A stretch of DNA of 64,000 nt from Mesorhizobium sp. B2-8-5 (GCF_006440675.2 NZ_CP083951.1:1893501-1957500), one strand, 5' to 3'; counted from the first letter of the stretch, positions 17,560 to 26,658 are shown. The notes: generated by a model from the sequence alone, not told the origin. Numbers and translations: made by a program.

Positions 17560-20500
17560 ATGGCGACCACAACAGTTTCGGGCTCGACCGTCACGTTTTC
17601 GAATTCGGGCGCGGCAGCCGATCTGACTCAATCCGGCACAGAGGACGGCAGCCTTCAGTTCACGTTCGACGTGCTTGCGGCAAGCGGTGGCGGGACCAAG
17701 ACGACGATCTATTCGGTGGATGACGGCACCAAGAACGACGACGGAGGGGCCAGCATCACAGTCACCAACAAGGCCTTCGCCGATTATAACAAGGATCTCC
17801 TGATACAGGATCAAGCGGGAATTCAATTCGCCGAAACCAGCGCAAATGGCGCGAAATTCTGGATCGGAAGTGACAACAAGATTCATTACGACGCGACCGC
17901 TGTAGCCCCCCTGATCAACGCGCTCGGTGCTGGAGAGCACTTTACGGACACGATCCAATACACGATCAAGATGTCGAACGGCACGCTCAGCGTGGGTACG
18001 CTGTCGGTGGTGATCAATGGTGTGAACGACGCGGCGGTGATCACCGGCACGAGCACGGCGGAGCTGACCGAGACCGACGCGGCGCAGAACACCGGCGGCA
18101 AGCTCGACGCCACCGACGTGGACAGCTCGGCCGCCTTCGTGACGCAGACCGATGCCGACGGCAGCAACGGCTACGGCAAGTTCTCGATCGCGGCCGACGG
18201 CACCTGGACCTACGCCATGAACAACGCCCACAACGAGTTCGTGGGCGGCCAGGACTATACCGACAGCATCACGGTGGCCACCGCGGACGGCACCAGCAAG
18301 GTGCTCACCGTCACCATCCACGGCACCAACGACGCGGCGGTGATCACCGGCACGAGCACGGCGGAGCTGACCGAGACCGACGCGGCGCAGAACACCGGCG
18401 GCAAGCTCGACGCCACCGACGTGGACAGCTCGGCCGCCTTCGTGACGCAGACCGATGCCGACGGCAGCAACGGCTACGGCAAGTTCTCGATCGCGGCCGA
18501 CGGCACCTGGACCTACGCCATGAACAACGCCCACAACGAGTTCGTGGGCGGCCAGGACTATACCGACAGCATCACGGTGGCCACCGCGGACGGCACCAGC
18601 AAGGTGCTCACCGTCACCATCCACGGCACCAACGACGCGGCGGTGATCACCGGCACGAGCACGGCGGAGCTGACCGAGACCGACGCGGCGCAGAACACCG
18701 GCGGCAAGCTCGACGCCACCGACGTGGACAGCTCGGCCGCCTTCGTGACGCAGACCAATGCCGACGGCAGCAACGGCTACGGCAAGTTCTCGATCGCGGC
18801 CGACGGCACCTGGACCTACGCCATGAACAACGCCCACAACGAGTTCGTGGGCGGCCAGGACTATACCGACAGCATCACGGTGGCCACCGCGGACGGCACC
18901 AGCAAGGTGCTCACCGTCACCATCCACGGCACCAACGACGCGGCGGTGATCACCGGCACGAGCACGGCGGAGCTGACCGAGACCGACGCGGCGCAGAACA
19001 CCGGCGGCAAGCTCGACGCCACCGACGTGGACAGCTCGGCCGCCTTCGTGACGCAGACCAATGCCGACGGCAGCAACGGCTACGGCAAGTTCTCGATCGC
19101 GGCCGACGGCACCTGGACCTACGCCATGAACAACGCCCACAACGAGTTCGTGGGCGGCCAGGACTATACCGACAGCATCACGGTGGCCACCGCGGACGGC
19201 ACCAGCAAGGTGCTCACCGTCACCATCCACGGCACCAACGACGCGGCGGTGATCACCGGCACGAGCACGGCGGAGCTGACCGAGACCGACGCGGCGCAGA
19301 ACACCGGCGGCAAGCTCGACGCCACCGACGTGGACAGCTCGGCCGCCTTCGTGACGCAGACCGATGCCGACGGCAGCAACGGCTACGGCAAGTTCTCGAT
19401 CGCGGCCGACGGCACCTGGACCTACGCCATGAACAACGCCCACAACGAGTTCGTGGGCGGCCAGGACTATACCGACAGCATCACGGTGGCCACCGCGGAC
19501 GGCACCAGCAAGGTGCTCACCGTCACCATCCACGGCACCAACGACGCGGCGGTGATCACCGGCACGAGCACGGCGGAGCTGACCGAGACCGACGCGGCGC
19601 AGAACACCGGCGGCAAGCTCGACGCCACCGACGTGGACAGCTCGGCCGCCTTCGTGACGCAGACCAATGCCGACGGCAGCAACGGCTACGGCAAGTTCTC
19701 GATCGCGGCCGACGGCACCTGGACCTACGCCATGAACAACGCCCACAACGAGTTCGTGGGCGGCCAGGACTATACCGACAGCATCACGGTGGCCACCGCG
19801 GACGGCACCAGCAAGGTGCTCACCGTCACCATCCACGGCACCAACGACGCGGCGGTGATCACCGGCACGAGCACGGCGGAGCTGACCGAGACCGACGCGG
19901 CGCAGAACACCGGCGGCAAGCTCGACGCCACCGACGTGGACAGCTCGGCCGCCTTCGTGACGCAGACCAATGCCGACGGCAGCAACGGCTACGGCAAGTT
20001 CTCGATCGCGGCCGACGGCACCTGGACCTACGCCATGAACAACGCCCACAACGAGTTCGTGGGCGGCCAGGACTATACCGACAGCATCACGGTGGCCACC
20101 GCGGACGGCACCAGCAAGGTGCTCACCGTCACCATCCACGGCACCAACGACGCGGCGGTGATCACCGGCACGAGCACGGCGGAGCTGACCGAGACCGACG
20201 CGGCGCAGAACACCGGCGGCAAGCTCGACGCCACCGACGTGGACAGCTCGGCCGCCTTCGTGACGCAGACCAATGCCGACGGCAGCAACGGCTACGGCAA
20301 GTTCTCGATCGCGGCCGACGGCACCTGGACCTACGCCATGAACAACGCCCACAACGAGTTCGTGGGCGGCCAGGACTATACCGACAGCATCACGGTGGCC
20401 ACCGCGGACGGCACCAGCAAGGTGCTCACCGTCACCATCCACGGCACCAACGACGCGGCGGTGATCACCGGCACGAGCACGGCGGAGCTGACCGAGACCG

Positions 20501-22494
20501 ACGCGGCGCAGAACACCGGCGGCAAGCTCGACGCCACCGACGTGGACAGCTCGGCCGCCTTCGTGACGCAGACCGATGCCGACGGCAGCAACGGCTACGG
20601 CAAGTTCTCGATCGCGGCCGACGGCACCTGGACCTACGCCATGAACAACGCCCACAACGAGTTCGTGGGCGGCCAGGACTATACCGACAGCATCACGGTG
20701 GCCACCGCGGACGGCACCAGCAAGGTGCTCACCGTCACCATCCACGGCACCAACGACGCGGCGGTGATCACCGGCACGAGCACGGCGGAGCTGACCGAGA
20801 CCGACGCGGCGCAGAACACCGGCGGCAAGCTCGACGCCACCGACGTGGACAGCTCGGCCGCCTTCGTGACGCAGACCGATGCCGACGGCAGCAACGGCTA
20901 CGGCAAGTTCTCGATCGCGGCCGACGGCACCTGGACCTACGCCATGAACAACGCCCACAACGAGTTCGTGGGCGGCCAGGACTATACCGACAGCATCACG
21001 GTGGCCACCGCGGACGGCACCAGCAAGGTGCTCACCGTCACCATCCACGGCACCAACGACGCGGCGGTGATCACCGGCATGAGCACGGCGGAGCTGACCG
21101 AGACCGACGCGGCGCAGAACACCGGCGGCAAGCTCGACGCCACCGACGTGGACAGCTCGGCCGCCTTCGTGACGCAGACCAATGCCGACGGCAGCAACGG
21201 CTACGGCAAGTTCTCGATCGCGGCCGACGGCACCTGGACCTACGCCATGAACAACGCCCACAACGAGTTCGTGGGCGGCCAGGACTATACCGACAGCATC
21301 ACGGTGGCCACCGCGGACGGCACCAGCAAGGTGCTCACCGTCACCATCCACGGCACCAACGACGCGGCGGTGATCACCGGCATGAGCAGCGGTTCCGTGA
21401 CCGAGGATGCCGTGCTGACCGTAAACGGCGCTCTGACCGTCAACGACCCCGACGCAGGCCAGAACTCGTTCCAGGTGCACAATGGCAGCAATCCGGTTGC
21501 CGGTACGTATGGCTCGCTGACCATCGATGCCGGTGGAAACTGGGTCTACACGCTCAACAATGCCGCGGCCAATGTCCAGGCCCTGACCTCTGCCGACCAT
21601 CCGCACGACCAGATCCATGTATTGTCGGCCGATGGCACGGACCATGTCATCGACATCACGGTGAACGGTGCCAACGAGCCCGTGACCAACCATGCGCCGA
21701 GCGCCCCGGTATTCGTCCCGAGTTCGGCTCCGATCGCCGACGGGAATGCTATCGATTTGGGCCACTTCTTCTCCGTGGATCCCGATGCAGGCGATAGCGT
21801 GCAATATTCCGCTCTATTCACGCTCGGATCTGGCAACCTGAATTCGATCGGTGTCGACTCGAATTCCGGCGAACTGACGGCGAGTGTGCCCCCCGGACAA
21901 GTCGTCTCCGGCACGCTCACCGTCACTGCGACCGACAATCATGCTGCTTCTTCGTCGTCGCAAACCTTCAATGTCTGGATCGGCAACGGCAGCAGCAGCG
22001 GCAATGACGGGATCGTTCTCAGCAGCACGAACCCCAACATCGCGGACGGTCGAGCTGGCGCCGACGGACTGACAGGCTCCAGCGGTGTCGACTATATCTT
22101 CGGCGGAAGCGGCAACGATACGATCAAGGGCCTTGGCGGGGCAGACTGGTTGAGCGGCGGAGCCGGGGACGATCATTTCCGGTTCGAGGCGGTGAGCGAT
22201 TCAACCCATGCGGCCTTCGACACCATTCTCGATTTCCAGCACGGGACGGGCTCAACGGGTCACGACTTCATCGACTTTGCGAGCACCCTTGGCCTGACCA
22301 CAACCGGCACGGTCTCGGGTGGAAATCTGGCCGCTCATACCGTTGCCTGGCAGAGCGACGGGAGTGGCAACATGATCGTCTATGCCAATACCGGAAGCTC
22401 GATCGAGAGCGTGACGGGTGGAGCCCACATCATCGAAATCCATCTGATGGGGGTCTCCACGCTCACTGCCAACGACTTCACCCTGAGCGTCTGA
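17560..22494 (+). CDS. Giant VCBS-repeat/RTX adhesin exported by type I secretion
   Basis: The ATG at 17560 follows AGGGGGAAATT, so it is preferred to the in-frame ATG-less extension upstream; the protein is 1644 residues. Residues 1-157 are a unique N-terminal region. Residues 158-1268 are 11 VCBS domains of exactly 101 residues, nearly identical, each containing ELTETDAAQNTGGKLDATDV and FSIAADGTWTYAMNN. A diverged twelfth VCBS domain follows, then a cadherin/Ig-like domain (about 1380-1490). Near 1514 come RTX Ca2+-binding nonapeptides (GGSGNDTIKGLGGADWLSGG), and the end is the usual uncleaved C-terminal type I signal. There is no N-terminal signal peptide. The protein should be secreted by the two downstream genes and act in adhesion, aggregation or biofilm formation (known for LapA/BapA-like proteins). 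Confidence 0.93.
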   Translation: MATTTVSGSTVTFSNSGAAADLTQSGTEDGSLQFTFDVLAASGGGTKTTIYSVDDGTKNDDGGASITVTNKAFADYNKDLLIQDQAGIQFAETSANGAKFWIGSDNKIHYDATAVAPLINALGAGEHFTDTIQYTIKMSNGTLSVGTLSVVINGVNDAAVITGTSTAELTETDAAQNTGGKLDATDVDSSAAFVTQTDADGSNGYGKFSIAADGTWTYAMNNAHNEFVGGQDYTDSITVATADGTSKVLTVTIHGTNDAAVITGTSTAELTETDAAQNTGGKLDATDVDSSAAFVTQTDADGSNGYGKFSIAADGTWTYAMNNAHNEFVGGQDYTDSITVATADGTSKVLTVTIHGTNDAAVITGTSTAELTETDAAQNTGGKLDATDVDSSAAFVTQTNADGSNGYGKFSIAADGTWTYAMNNAHNEFVGGQDYTDSITVATADGTSKVLTVTIHGTNDAAVITGTSTAELTETDAAQNTGGKLDATDVDSSAAFVTQTNADGSNGYGKFSIAADGTWTYAMNNAHNEFVGGQDYTDSITVATADGTSKVLTVTIHGTNDAAVITGTSTAELTETDAAQNTGGKLDATDVDSSAAFVTQTDADGSNGYGKFSIAADGTWTYAMNNAHNEFVGGQDYTDSITVATADGTSKVLTVTIHGTNDAAVITGTSTAELTETDAAQNTGGKLDATDVDSSAAFVTQTNADGSNGYGKFSIAADGTWTYAMNNAHNEFVGGQDYTDSITVATADGTSKVLTVTIHGTNDAAVITGTSTAELTETDAAQNTGGKLDATDVDSSAAFVTQTNADGSNGYGKFSIAADGTWTYAMNNAHNEFVGGQDYTDSITVATADGTSKVLTVTIHGTNDAAVITGTSTAELTETDAAQNTGGKLDATDVDSSAAFVTQTNADGSNGYGKFSIAADGTWTYAMNNAHNEFVGGQDYTDSITVATADGTSKVLTVTIHGTNDAAVITGTSTAELTETDAAQNTGGKLDATDVDSSAAFVTQTDADGSNGYGKFSIAADGTWTYAMNNAHNEFVGGQDYTDSITVATADGTSKVLTVTIHGTNDAAVITGTSTAELTETDAAQNTGGKLDATDVDSSAAFVTQTDADGSNGYGKFSIAADGTWTYAMNNAHNEFVGGQDYTDSITVATADGTSKVLTVTIHGTNDAAVITGMSTAELTETDAAQNTGGKLDATDVDSSAAFVTQTNADGSNGYGKFSIAADGTWTYAMNNAHNEFVGGQDYTDSITVATADGTSKVLTVTIHGTNDAAVITGMSSGSVTEDAVLTVNGALTVNDPDAGQNSFQVHNGSNPVAGTYGSLTIDAGGNWVYTLNNAAANVQALTSADHPHDQIHVLSADGTDHVIDITVNGANEPVTNHAPSAPVFVPSSAPIADGNAIDLGHFFSVDPDAGDSVQYSALFTLGSGNLNSIGVDSNSGELTASVPPGQVVSGTLTVTATDNHAASSSSQTFNVWIGNGSSSGNDGIVLSSTNPNIADGRAGADGLTGSSGVDYIFGGSGNDTIKGLGGADWLSGGAGDDHFRFEAVSDSTHAAFDTILDFQHGTGSTGHDFIDFASTLGLTTTGTVSGGNLAAHTVAWQSDGSGNMIVYANTGSSIESVTGGAHIIEIHLMGVSTLTANDFTLSV
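18031..21363 (+). repeat. Eleven tandem 303-bp coding repeats
   Basis: Starting at GCGGCGGTGATCACC, the same 303-base unit recurs at 18031, 18334, 18637, 18940, 19243, 19546, 19849, 20152, 20455, 20758 and 21061. The only differences I see are GAT versus AAT at one codon (Asp or Asn in VTQTxADG; order D D N N D N N N D D N) and ATG versus ACG in GGCAxGAGC at the start of unit 11. Synonymous sites are homogenised too, so the array expanded recently or is kept uniform by recombination. Confidence 0.98.
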
Positions 22495-22528
22495 CAACCA
22501 TGAAAAGTGACAGACGGCGGCAGATAAG

Positions 22529-24256
22529 ATGATGCAGGACCATTCTGCGCTCAAGCTTGCTCTCTCCCGTTGCCGCGGCGGTTTCGCCGCGGTGGCGGGG
22601 TTCAGCTTCTTCATCAACCTGCTCGTACTCTCGACCTCGATCTATATGCTGCAGGTCTATGATCGCGTGCTGACGGGACGCAGCGTGGAAACGCTCGTCT
22701 ATCTGACGCTGATTACGACGGCGGCGCTGGCTGCAATGGGCGCGCTCGAATTCTTCCGCTCCCGGCTGCTGGTGCAGCTCGGCACCTGGATCGACCGCGT
22801 GCTGTCGCCGCAGGTACTGGGCCGCGGGCTTGAGAACGCGTTGCGCGGCTCATCTTACCGCACCGAGGCGCTGCGCGACCTCGCCACGCTGCGCGGCTAT
22901 CTTGGCGGCGGCGGCATCATGGCGCTGTTCGACGCGCCATGGATGCCGCTCTATCTCGGCTTCATCTTCCTGCTGCATCCCCTGCTCGGACTTCTGGCGC
23001 TGGGCGGCGCGATCATCCTGTTCGGCCTCGCCCTTGCCAACAACGCACTGACGGCCAACACGCTCAAACAGGCCAACGCCGCTTCCGCGCGCGCCTACCA
23101 GGCGGCGGATGCCGGTTTCCGCAATGCCGAAGTCATCGACGGGATGGGCATGGGCGGGGTGCTCGCCCGGCGTTGGGACGCGGCCAATGCGTCCGTGCTC
23201 GCGCTGCAGACGACCGCCAGCGACTGGGCCGGCCTGATCAATGCCTTCACCAAGCCGTTCCGGATGTTCCTGCAGGTCGCGGTGCTGGGGCTCGGCGCCT
23301 GGCTGTCGCTGCGCCATGAAGTCTCGCCCGGCGCCATGATCGCGGCCTCGATCATCATGTCGCGCGCGCTCGCGCCGGTCGAGCAGGCTATCGCAACCTG
23401 GAAACAGACGACCGCCGCTCGCGAGGCCTGGCGTCGCCTGGACCGGCTGTTCGAGGCTCCGTCGCTGCGCCCCCCGGGGATGGAATTGCCGCGTCCGCAG
23501 GGGCGGCTTTCGGTCGAGGCTGTCGCTTACACGCCAGCCGGCGCCAAGGAGCCCGCGCTCAGGAATCTCTCCTTCGCCGTGCCGCCGGGCCAGGTGCTTG
23601 CTGTGATTGGCCCGTCTGCGGCCGGCAAGTCGACGCTTGCCCGCCTGATCGTCGGCATGCTGTCGCCGCAGCAAGGCCGGGTTCGGCTCGACGGTGTCGA
23701 CGTGTTTTCCTGGAACCGAACCGACTTCGGCTCTTATGTCGGCTACCTCCCTCAGGACGTCGAACTCTTTCCCGGCACCATCCGCGAGAACATCGCCCGC
23801 ATGGAACAAGGCGATCCGGCCGAGATCGTGGCCGCCGCCCAGATGGCCGGCGTGCATGAGATGATCCTCAGGCTCCCGAACGGCTATGATACCGAGATCG
23901 GCGAACAGGGTTCGGTGCTCTCCGGTGGGCAGCGCCAGCGCATTGGCCTTGCCAGGGCGCTCTACCGCCGTCCGGCGCTGGTGGTGCTGGACGAGCCGAA
24001 CTCCAATCTCGATGCCGTCGGCGAGGAAGCGCTGAACCAGGCGATTGCCGCGATGAAGGAGGCAGGTTCGACCGTGGTGATTGTCGCCCACCGCCCGTCG
24101 CTGATGGTGAACGTCGATTGCGTCCTGGTGCTGAACGATGGCCAGCCGCAAATGTTCGGCCCGCGCGATGGCGTGCTTGCGCAACTGCGCCGCCTAGAGC
24201 AGCAGTCCGCCCCGCCGCAGGTTCGGGTCGTCAGTTCCGAAAGGACCGGGTCGTGA
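22529..24256 (+). CDS. Type I secretion ABC transporter, permease/ATPase (PrtD-like)
   Basis: The 575-residue half-transporter has a hydrophobic region (about 20-300) with the family opening FFINLLVLSTSIYMLQVYDR. The ATPase domain has Walker A GPSAAGKSTLARL near residue 365, signature LSGGQRQRIGLARALYRRPA, Walker B LVVLDEPNSNLD and the H-loop VAHRPS. The DEPNSNLD form is characteristic of PrtD-type exporters of RTX proteins. There is no N-terminal C39 peptidase-like domain, so it differs from HlyB/LapB types. It begins 34 bases after the adhesin gene and overlaps the membrane fusion gene. It should export the adhesin across the inner membrane. Confidence 0.96.
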   Translation: MMQDHSALKLALSRCRGGFAAVAGFSFFINLLVLSTSIYMLQVYDRVLTGRSVETLVYLTLITTAALAAMGALEFFRSRLLVQLGTWIDRVLSPQVLGRGLENALRGSSYRTEALRDLATLRGYLGGGGIMALFDAPWMPLYLGFIFLLHPLLGLLALGGAIILFGLALANNALTANTLKQANAASARAYQAADAGFRNAEVIDGMGMGGVLARRWDAANASVLALQTTASDWAGLINAFTKPFRMFLQVAVLGLGAWLSLRHEVSPGAMIAASIIMSRALAPVEQAIATWKQTTAAREAWRRLDRLFEAPSLRPPGMELPRPQGRLSVEAVAYTPAGAKEPALRNLSFAVPPGQVLAVIGPSAAGKSTLARLIVGMLSPQQGRVRLDGVDVFSWNRTDFGSYVGYLPQDVELFPGTIRENIARMEQGDPAEIVAAAQMAGVHEMILRLPNGYDTEIGEQGSVLSGGQRQRIGLARALYRRPALVVLDEPNSNLDAVGEEALNQAIAAMKEAGSTVVIVAHRPSLMVNVDCVLVLNDGQPQMFGPRDGVLAQLRRLEQQSAPPQVRVVSSERTGS

Positions 24257-25584
24257 CGGAAGCCGCGCTGTCGCTGAAAATGCCGCCGCCACCGCCCGCC
24301 TGGCCGGCGGTAAGCGCCCATGTCTTCGGCGGCCTGACCGTCATCGGCCTGCTGTTCGGTGGCTTCGGCCTCTGGGCAGCCACCGCGCCGCTGACGAGCG
24401 CGGCGGTCGCGTCCGGGGTGGTGAAGGTCGACAGCAACCGCAAGACCATACAGCACCTGGAAGGCGGCATCATCCGGGAAATCCTGGTCCGGGAGGGAGA
24501 CCTGGTCAAGCAGGGTCAGATACTGGTCCGCCTCGACGGGCTCGACGCGGAATCCGACCGCGACGCCGTGCGCGGCGAACTCGATTCCGCGCTCGCCGGC
24601 GAAGCCCGCCTGATCGCGCAGCGCGACGGCCTGAAGACAATTCCTTTTTCTGCGGACCTGTCGGCGCGGCAAAGCGACCCTACCGTCGCCGAGGCCATGG
24701 CCGGGCAGGAGCGCATCTTCCAGGACCAGGCCAAGGTTCAGGCGTCGGAGGTCGAGGTCTGGCAGCAGCGGATCGCCCAATACCATGCCCAGATGTCGGC
24801 GCTCGCTGCGAGAGTTGCGGCCTTCGAGATCCAGTTGCCGTCTCTGCGGGAAGAGCTGGCGGACGCCCGCACACTTCTCAAGAAAGGCTATGGGGTGAAG
24901 TCCCGCGTGCTCCAGCTCGAACGGCAGGTCATTGCCGCGCAGGGGGAGGCTGACTCGAACCGTGGCAATATAGAAAGCTTGCGGCAGCAGATCGCCGAGG
25001 CGGACGCGCAGATCGACAATGGCCGGCTCTCCTATGTCAAGAAGGCCGCCGAGGACCTTCGTGACGTCCAGACCAAACGTTCCGAGCTCGAAAAGGCGCT
25101 TCAGAAGACCGACGCGCGCGCGGCGCGCCGGGATGTCGTTGCGCCGGAAGATGGGGCGGTAATGAACCTTCGGTATTTCACGCCGGGCGGCGTTGTGCCC
25201 CCCGGCGGGATTATTCTCGATCTGGTTCCCGACCAGGACAAGATGGTGCTGGACGTCAAGATTCAGCCGCTGGATATCGATGTCGTTCGCCCCGGTTTGC
25301 CGGCGACGGTGCGGCTCGTCGCCTACAAGCAGAGAACCACGCCCACGGTGAAGGGCGCCCTTACCCGGGTTTCGGCCGACGCCGAGATCGACGAGCGCAG
25401 CGGCGCGACGTTTTTCAGGGGGACGGTCGAGGTGAGTGCCGATGAGCTGAAGAACCTCCCACAAGTGAAGCTATATCCGGGAATGCCGGTGGACGTCTCC
25501 GTTGTCACCGGCAAGCGAACCCTGCTCGAATATCTCTTTCAGCCGGTCGCCGACAGTTTCGCTCACGCCTTCAAGGAGGAATGA
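24253..25584 (+). CDS. Type I secretion membrane fusion protein (HlyD/PrtE-like)
   Basis: The GTG at 24253 overlaps the stop codon of the ABC gene as GTGA, so it is chosen as start, giving 443 residues. One transmembrane helix (VFGGLTVIGLLFGGFGLWAA, about 20-40) anchors it in the inner membrane. The HlyD core follows: GVVKVDSNRKTIQHLEGGII and REILVREGDLVKQGQILVRL, then a long periplasmic coiled coil (about 100-290) and the C-terminal barrel with YFTPGGVVPPGG. It bridges the ABC transporter to a TolC-like outer-membrane channel, which is not in the window. Confidence 0.95.
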   Translation: MTEAALSLKMPPPPPAWPAVSAHVFGGLTVIGLLFGGFGLWAATAPLTSAAVASGVVKVDSNRKTIQHLEGGIIREILVREGDLVKQGQILVRLDGLDAESDRDAVRGELDSALAGEARLIAQRDGLKTIPFSADLSARQSDPTVAEAMAGQERIFQDQAKVQASEVEVWQQRIAQYHAQMSALAARVAAFEIQLPSLREELADARTLLKKGYGVKSRVLQLERQVIAAQGEADSNRGNIESLRQQIAEADAQIDNGRLSYVKKAAEDLRDVQTKRSELEKALQKTDARAARRDVVAPEDGAVMNLRYFTPGGVVPPGGIILDLVPDQDKMVLDVKIQPLDIDVVRPGLPATVRLVAYKQRTTPTVKGALTRVSADAEIDERSGATFFRGTVEVSADELKNLPQVKLYPGMPVDVSVVTGKRTLLEYLFQPVADSFAHAFKEE

Positions 25585-25615
25585 AAAGGCCGCCAGCCTC
25601 CAGTTGGCATGGCAT

Positions 25616-25786
25616 TCACGGCTGCAGCTCCATCGTGCGGGCGCCGCGAAGCGGCGGCGCGCGATGGGTTGAGACGACGACGATCCGATCGCTGAAGCGG
25701 GCGAGCAGCCGCTCGAGAACGCGCGCTTCCTGCGTATCATCGAGGTGGGGCTCGTCGAGCAGCATGAGCGGCTTGGTCGACAGCCA
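25616..25786 (-). pseudogene. 3' fragment of an ABC transporter ATPase gene
   Basis: This minus-strand segment encodes only the end of an ABC ATPase: Walker B PLMLLDEPHLDD, then ARVLERLLARFSDRIVVVST with the H-loop His in STHR, and a stop after ARTMELQP. Walker A and the signature motif are absent. Directly 5' to it, in a different frame, lies a fragment of an fnr-like gene. In rhizobia an fnr-type regulator often precedes cydDC, so the source may be cydC or cydD; this is a guess from gene-order knowledge. Confidence 0.7.
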
Positions 25787-25794
25787 GGTACGAA

Positions 25795-25956
25795 ATCGCC
25801 CACCAGTTCCTTGCCGGCCTCGGCCTTGTGCCGCTTCGTCGATTTGGCGAACGCCTGGAACTGCTCGGCGTTGAGCGCTCCGCATATGCCGCGATGCCGC
25901 GCCTCGCACGAAGCGCAGAGCACCGGGACGCCTGTCGTGTGAATATCCTCGCGCAC
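25795..25956 (-). pseudogene. 5' fragment of a Crp/Fnr-family (FnrN-type) regulator gene
   Basis: From a GTG at 25956 the frame reads MREDIHTTGVPVLCASCEAR then HRGICGALNAEQFQAFAKST and KRHKAEAGKELVGD. The CASC...C pattern with CGAL is the N-terminal cysteine cluster of FnrN-type oxygen sensors. After about 54 residues homology stops abruptly, and the sequence continues into the ABC ATPase fragment out of frame. The sensor domain, dimer helix and DNA-binding domain are missing, so the gene is not functional. Confidence 0.7.
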
Positions 25957-25959
25957 GAC

Positions 25960-25978
25960 GGAACACCTATAGTGTTCC
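25960..25978. promoter_or_regulatory. Perfect 7-base dyad upstream of the fnr fragment
   Basis: GGAACAC and GTGTTCC flank CTATA. The dyad lies 3 bases before the GTG of the truncated fnr-like gene. It could be a leftover operator or mRNA hairpin. It does not match the FixK/FNR box (TTGAT-N4-ATCAA). Confidence 0.35.
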
Positions 25979-26041
25979 TACGCCTGCCAGCAACGCTCGT
26001 AGCGTCGCAGTCCGCCTGAAACCTGCCGGCCGTCCCGGACC

Positions 26042-26596
26042 TTACTTTATCCTTCGGCCGAGGCCCATGGATTTGGCCAGTTTCGAACGCGTTGCCGAAT
26101 AATTTGGCGCTACCATCGGGTAGTTCGAAGGCAGGTTCCACTTCGCTCGATACTGGTCCGGCGTAAGGCCGTATTGGGTCTCGATATGCCGCTTGAGCGA
26201 TTTGAAGCGCTTGCCGTCTTCCAGGCAGATGATGAATTCCGGCGTGACGGTTTTTTTTGCCCGGGCCACGCCCTTTATCTCGTCCGGCGGGACATCGGGC
26301 GACCCAAGTGAGATCAGCTTGATCGAGGCGTATATCTTGCCGATGAATTCGGGCAGCTCGGCCGCAGGCAGCGGATTGTTCGCAATGTAGGCGGATACAA
26401 CGCTTGCGGTCAGGGAGACGGCGGGATCGACGCCTTCGTTGCGCGAGACAAAGCCGTCCGAGGAGCTTGAAAAGTCCTTTCCGTTGGTCTCCGTGCCGCG
26501 ATGCGTAAGGTCCATGCGGTCGAATCCATCCAAGGCCTTGTTTATGGCCGGCTTCACATAAGGCCTTTTCAACAATGCTCTCCTCTTGCCGGTCAT
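26042..26596 (-). CDS. MucR/Ros-family transcriptional regulator
   Basis: Taken from the ATG at 26596 the protein has 184 residues; an ATG at 26515 (157 residues) is equally possible and fits the usual family length better. The C-terminal part is clearly MucR/Ros: LTASVVSAYIANNPLPAAEL, then TPEFIICLEDGKRFKSLKRH, then YGLTPDQYRAKWNLPSNYPM and a Gly-Leu-Gly-Arg tail. The zinc finger has Asp in place of the second Cys (ICLED rather than ICLEC), a variant known from Mesorhizobium Ros homologues. MucR proteins act as AT-preferring, nucleoid-like repressors of exopolysaccharide, motility and adhesin genes. It is divergent from the DUF6502 gene and close to the adhesin locus. Confidence 0.88.
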   Translation of the reverse strand: MTGKRRALLKRPYVKPAINKALDGFDRMDLTHRGTETNGKDFSSSSDGFVSRNEGVDPAVSLTASVVSAYIANNPLPAAELPEFIGKIYASIKLISLGSPDVPPDEIKGVARAKKTVTPEFIICLEDGKRFKSLKRHIETQYGLTPDQYRAKWNLPSNYPMVAPNYSATRSKLAKSMGLGRRIK

Positions 26597-26641
26597 GCCC
26601 TTGCAGCGATCGATGTGAGATTCTGCTTCGCGATAAATATT

Positions 26642-26658
26642 GTGGGAAAATTTCACAC
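26642..26658. promoter_or_regulatory. 17-bp palindromic motif, site 1
   Basis: GTGGGAAAATTTCACAC is a dyad with seven of eight arm pairs matching. It lies 46 bases upstream of the MucR-like gene. The same motif with similar flanks (AAATAT before, TGTCAA after) occurs at 29108-29124, and a weaker form at 26755-26771. Confidence 0.55.

Noticed and set aside
18031..21363. 303-bp tandem repeats considered as a CRISPR or satellite array
   Set aside because: The units are contiguous, lack spacers, stay in frame and encode VCBS domains.
17425..21804. Minus-strand open frame of 1459 codons over the VCBS repeats
   Set aside because: It only mirrors the sense repeats; the sense protein has VCBS, RTX and secretion features and a linked exporter. 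Kept only as a low-interest observation.
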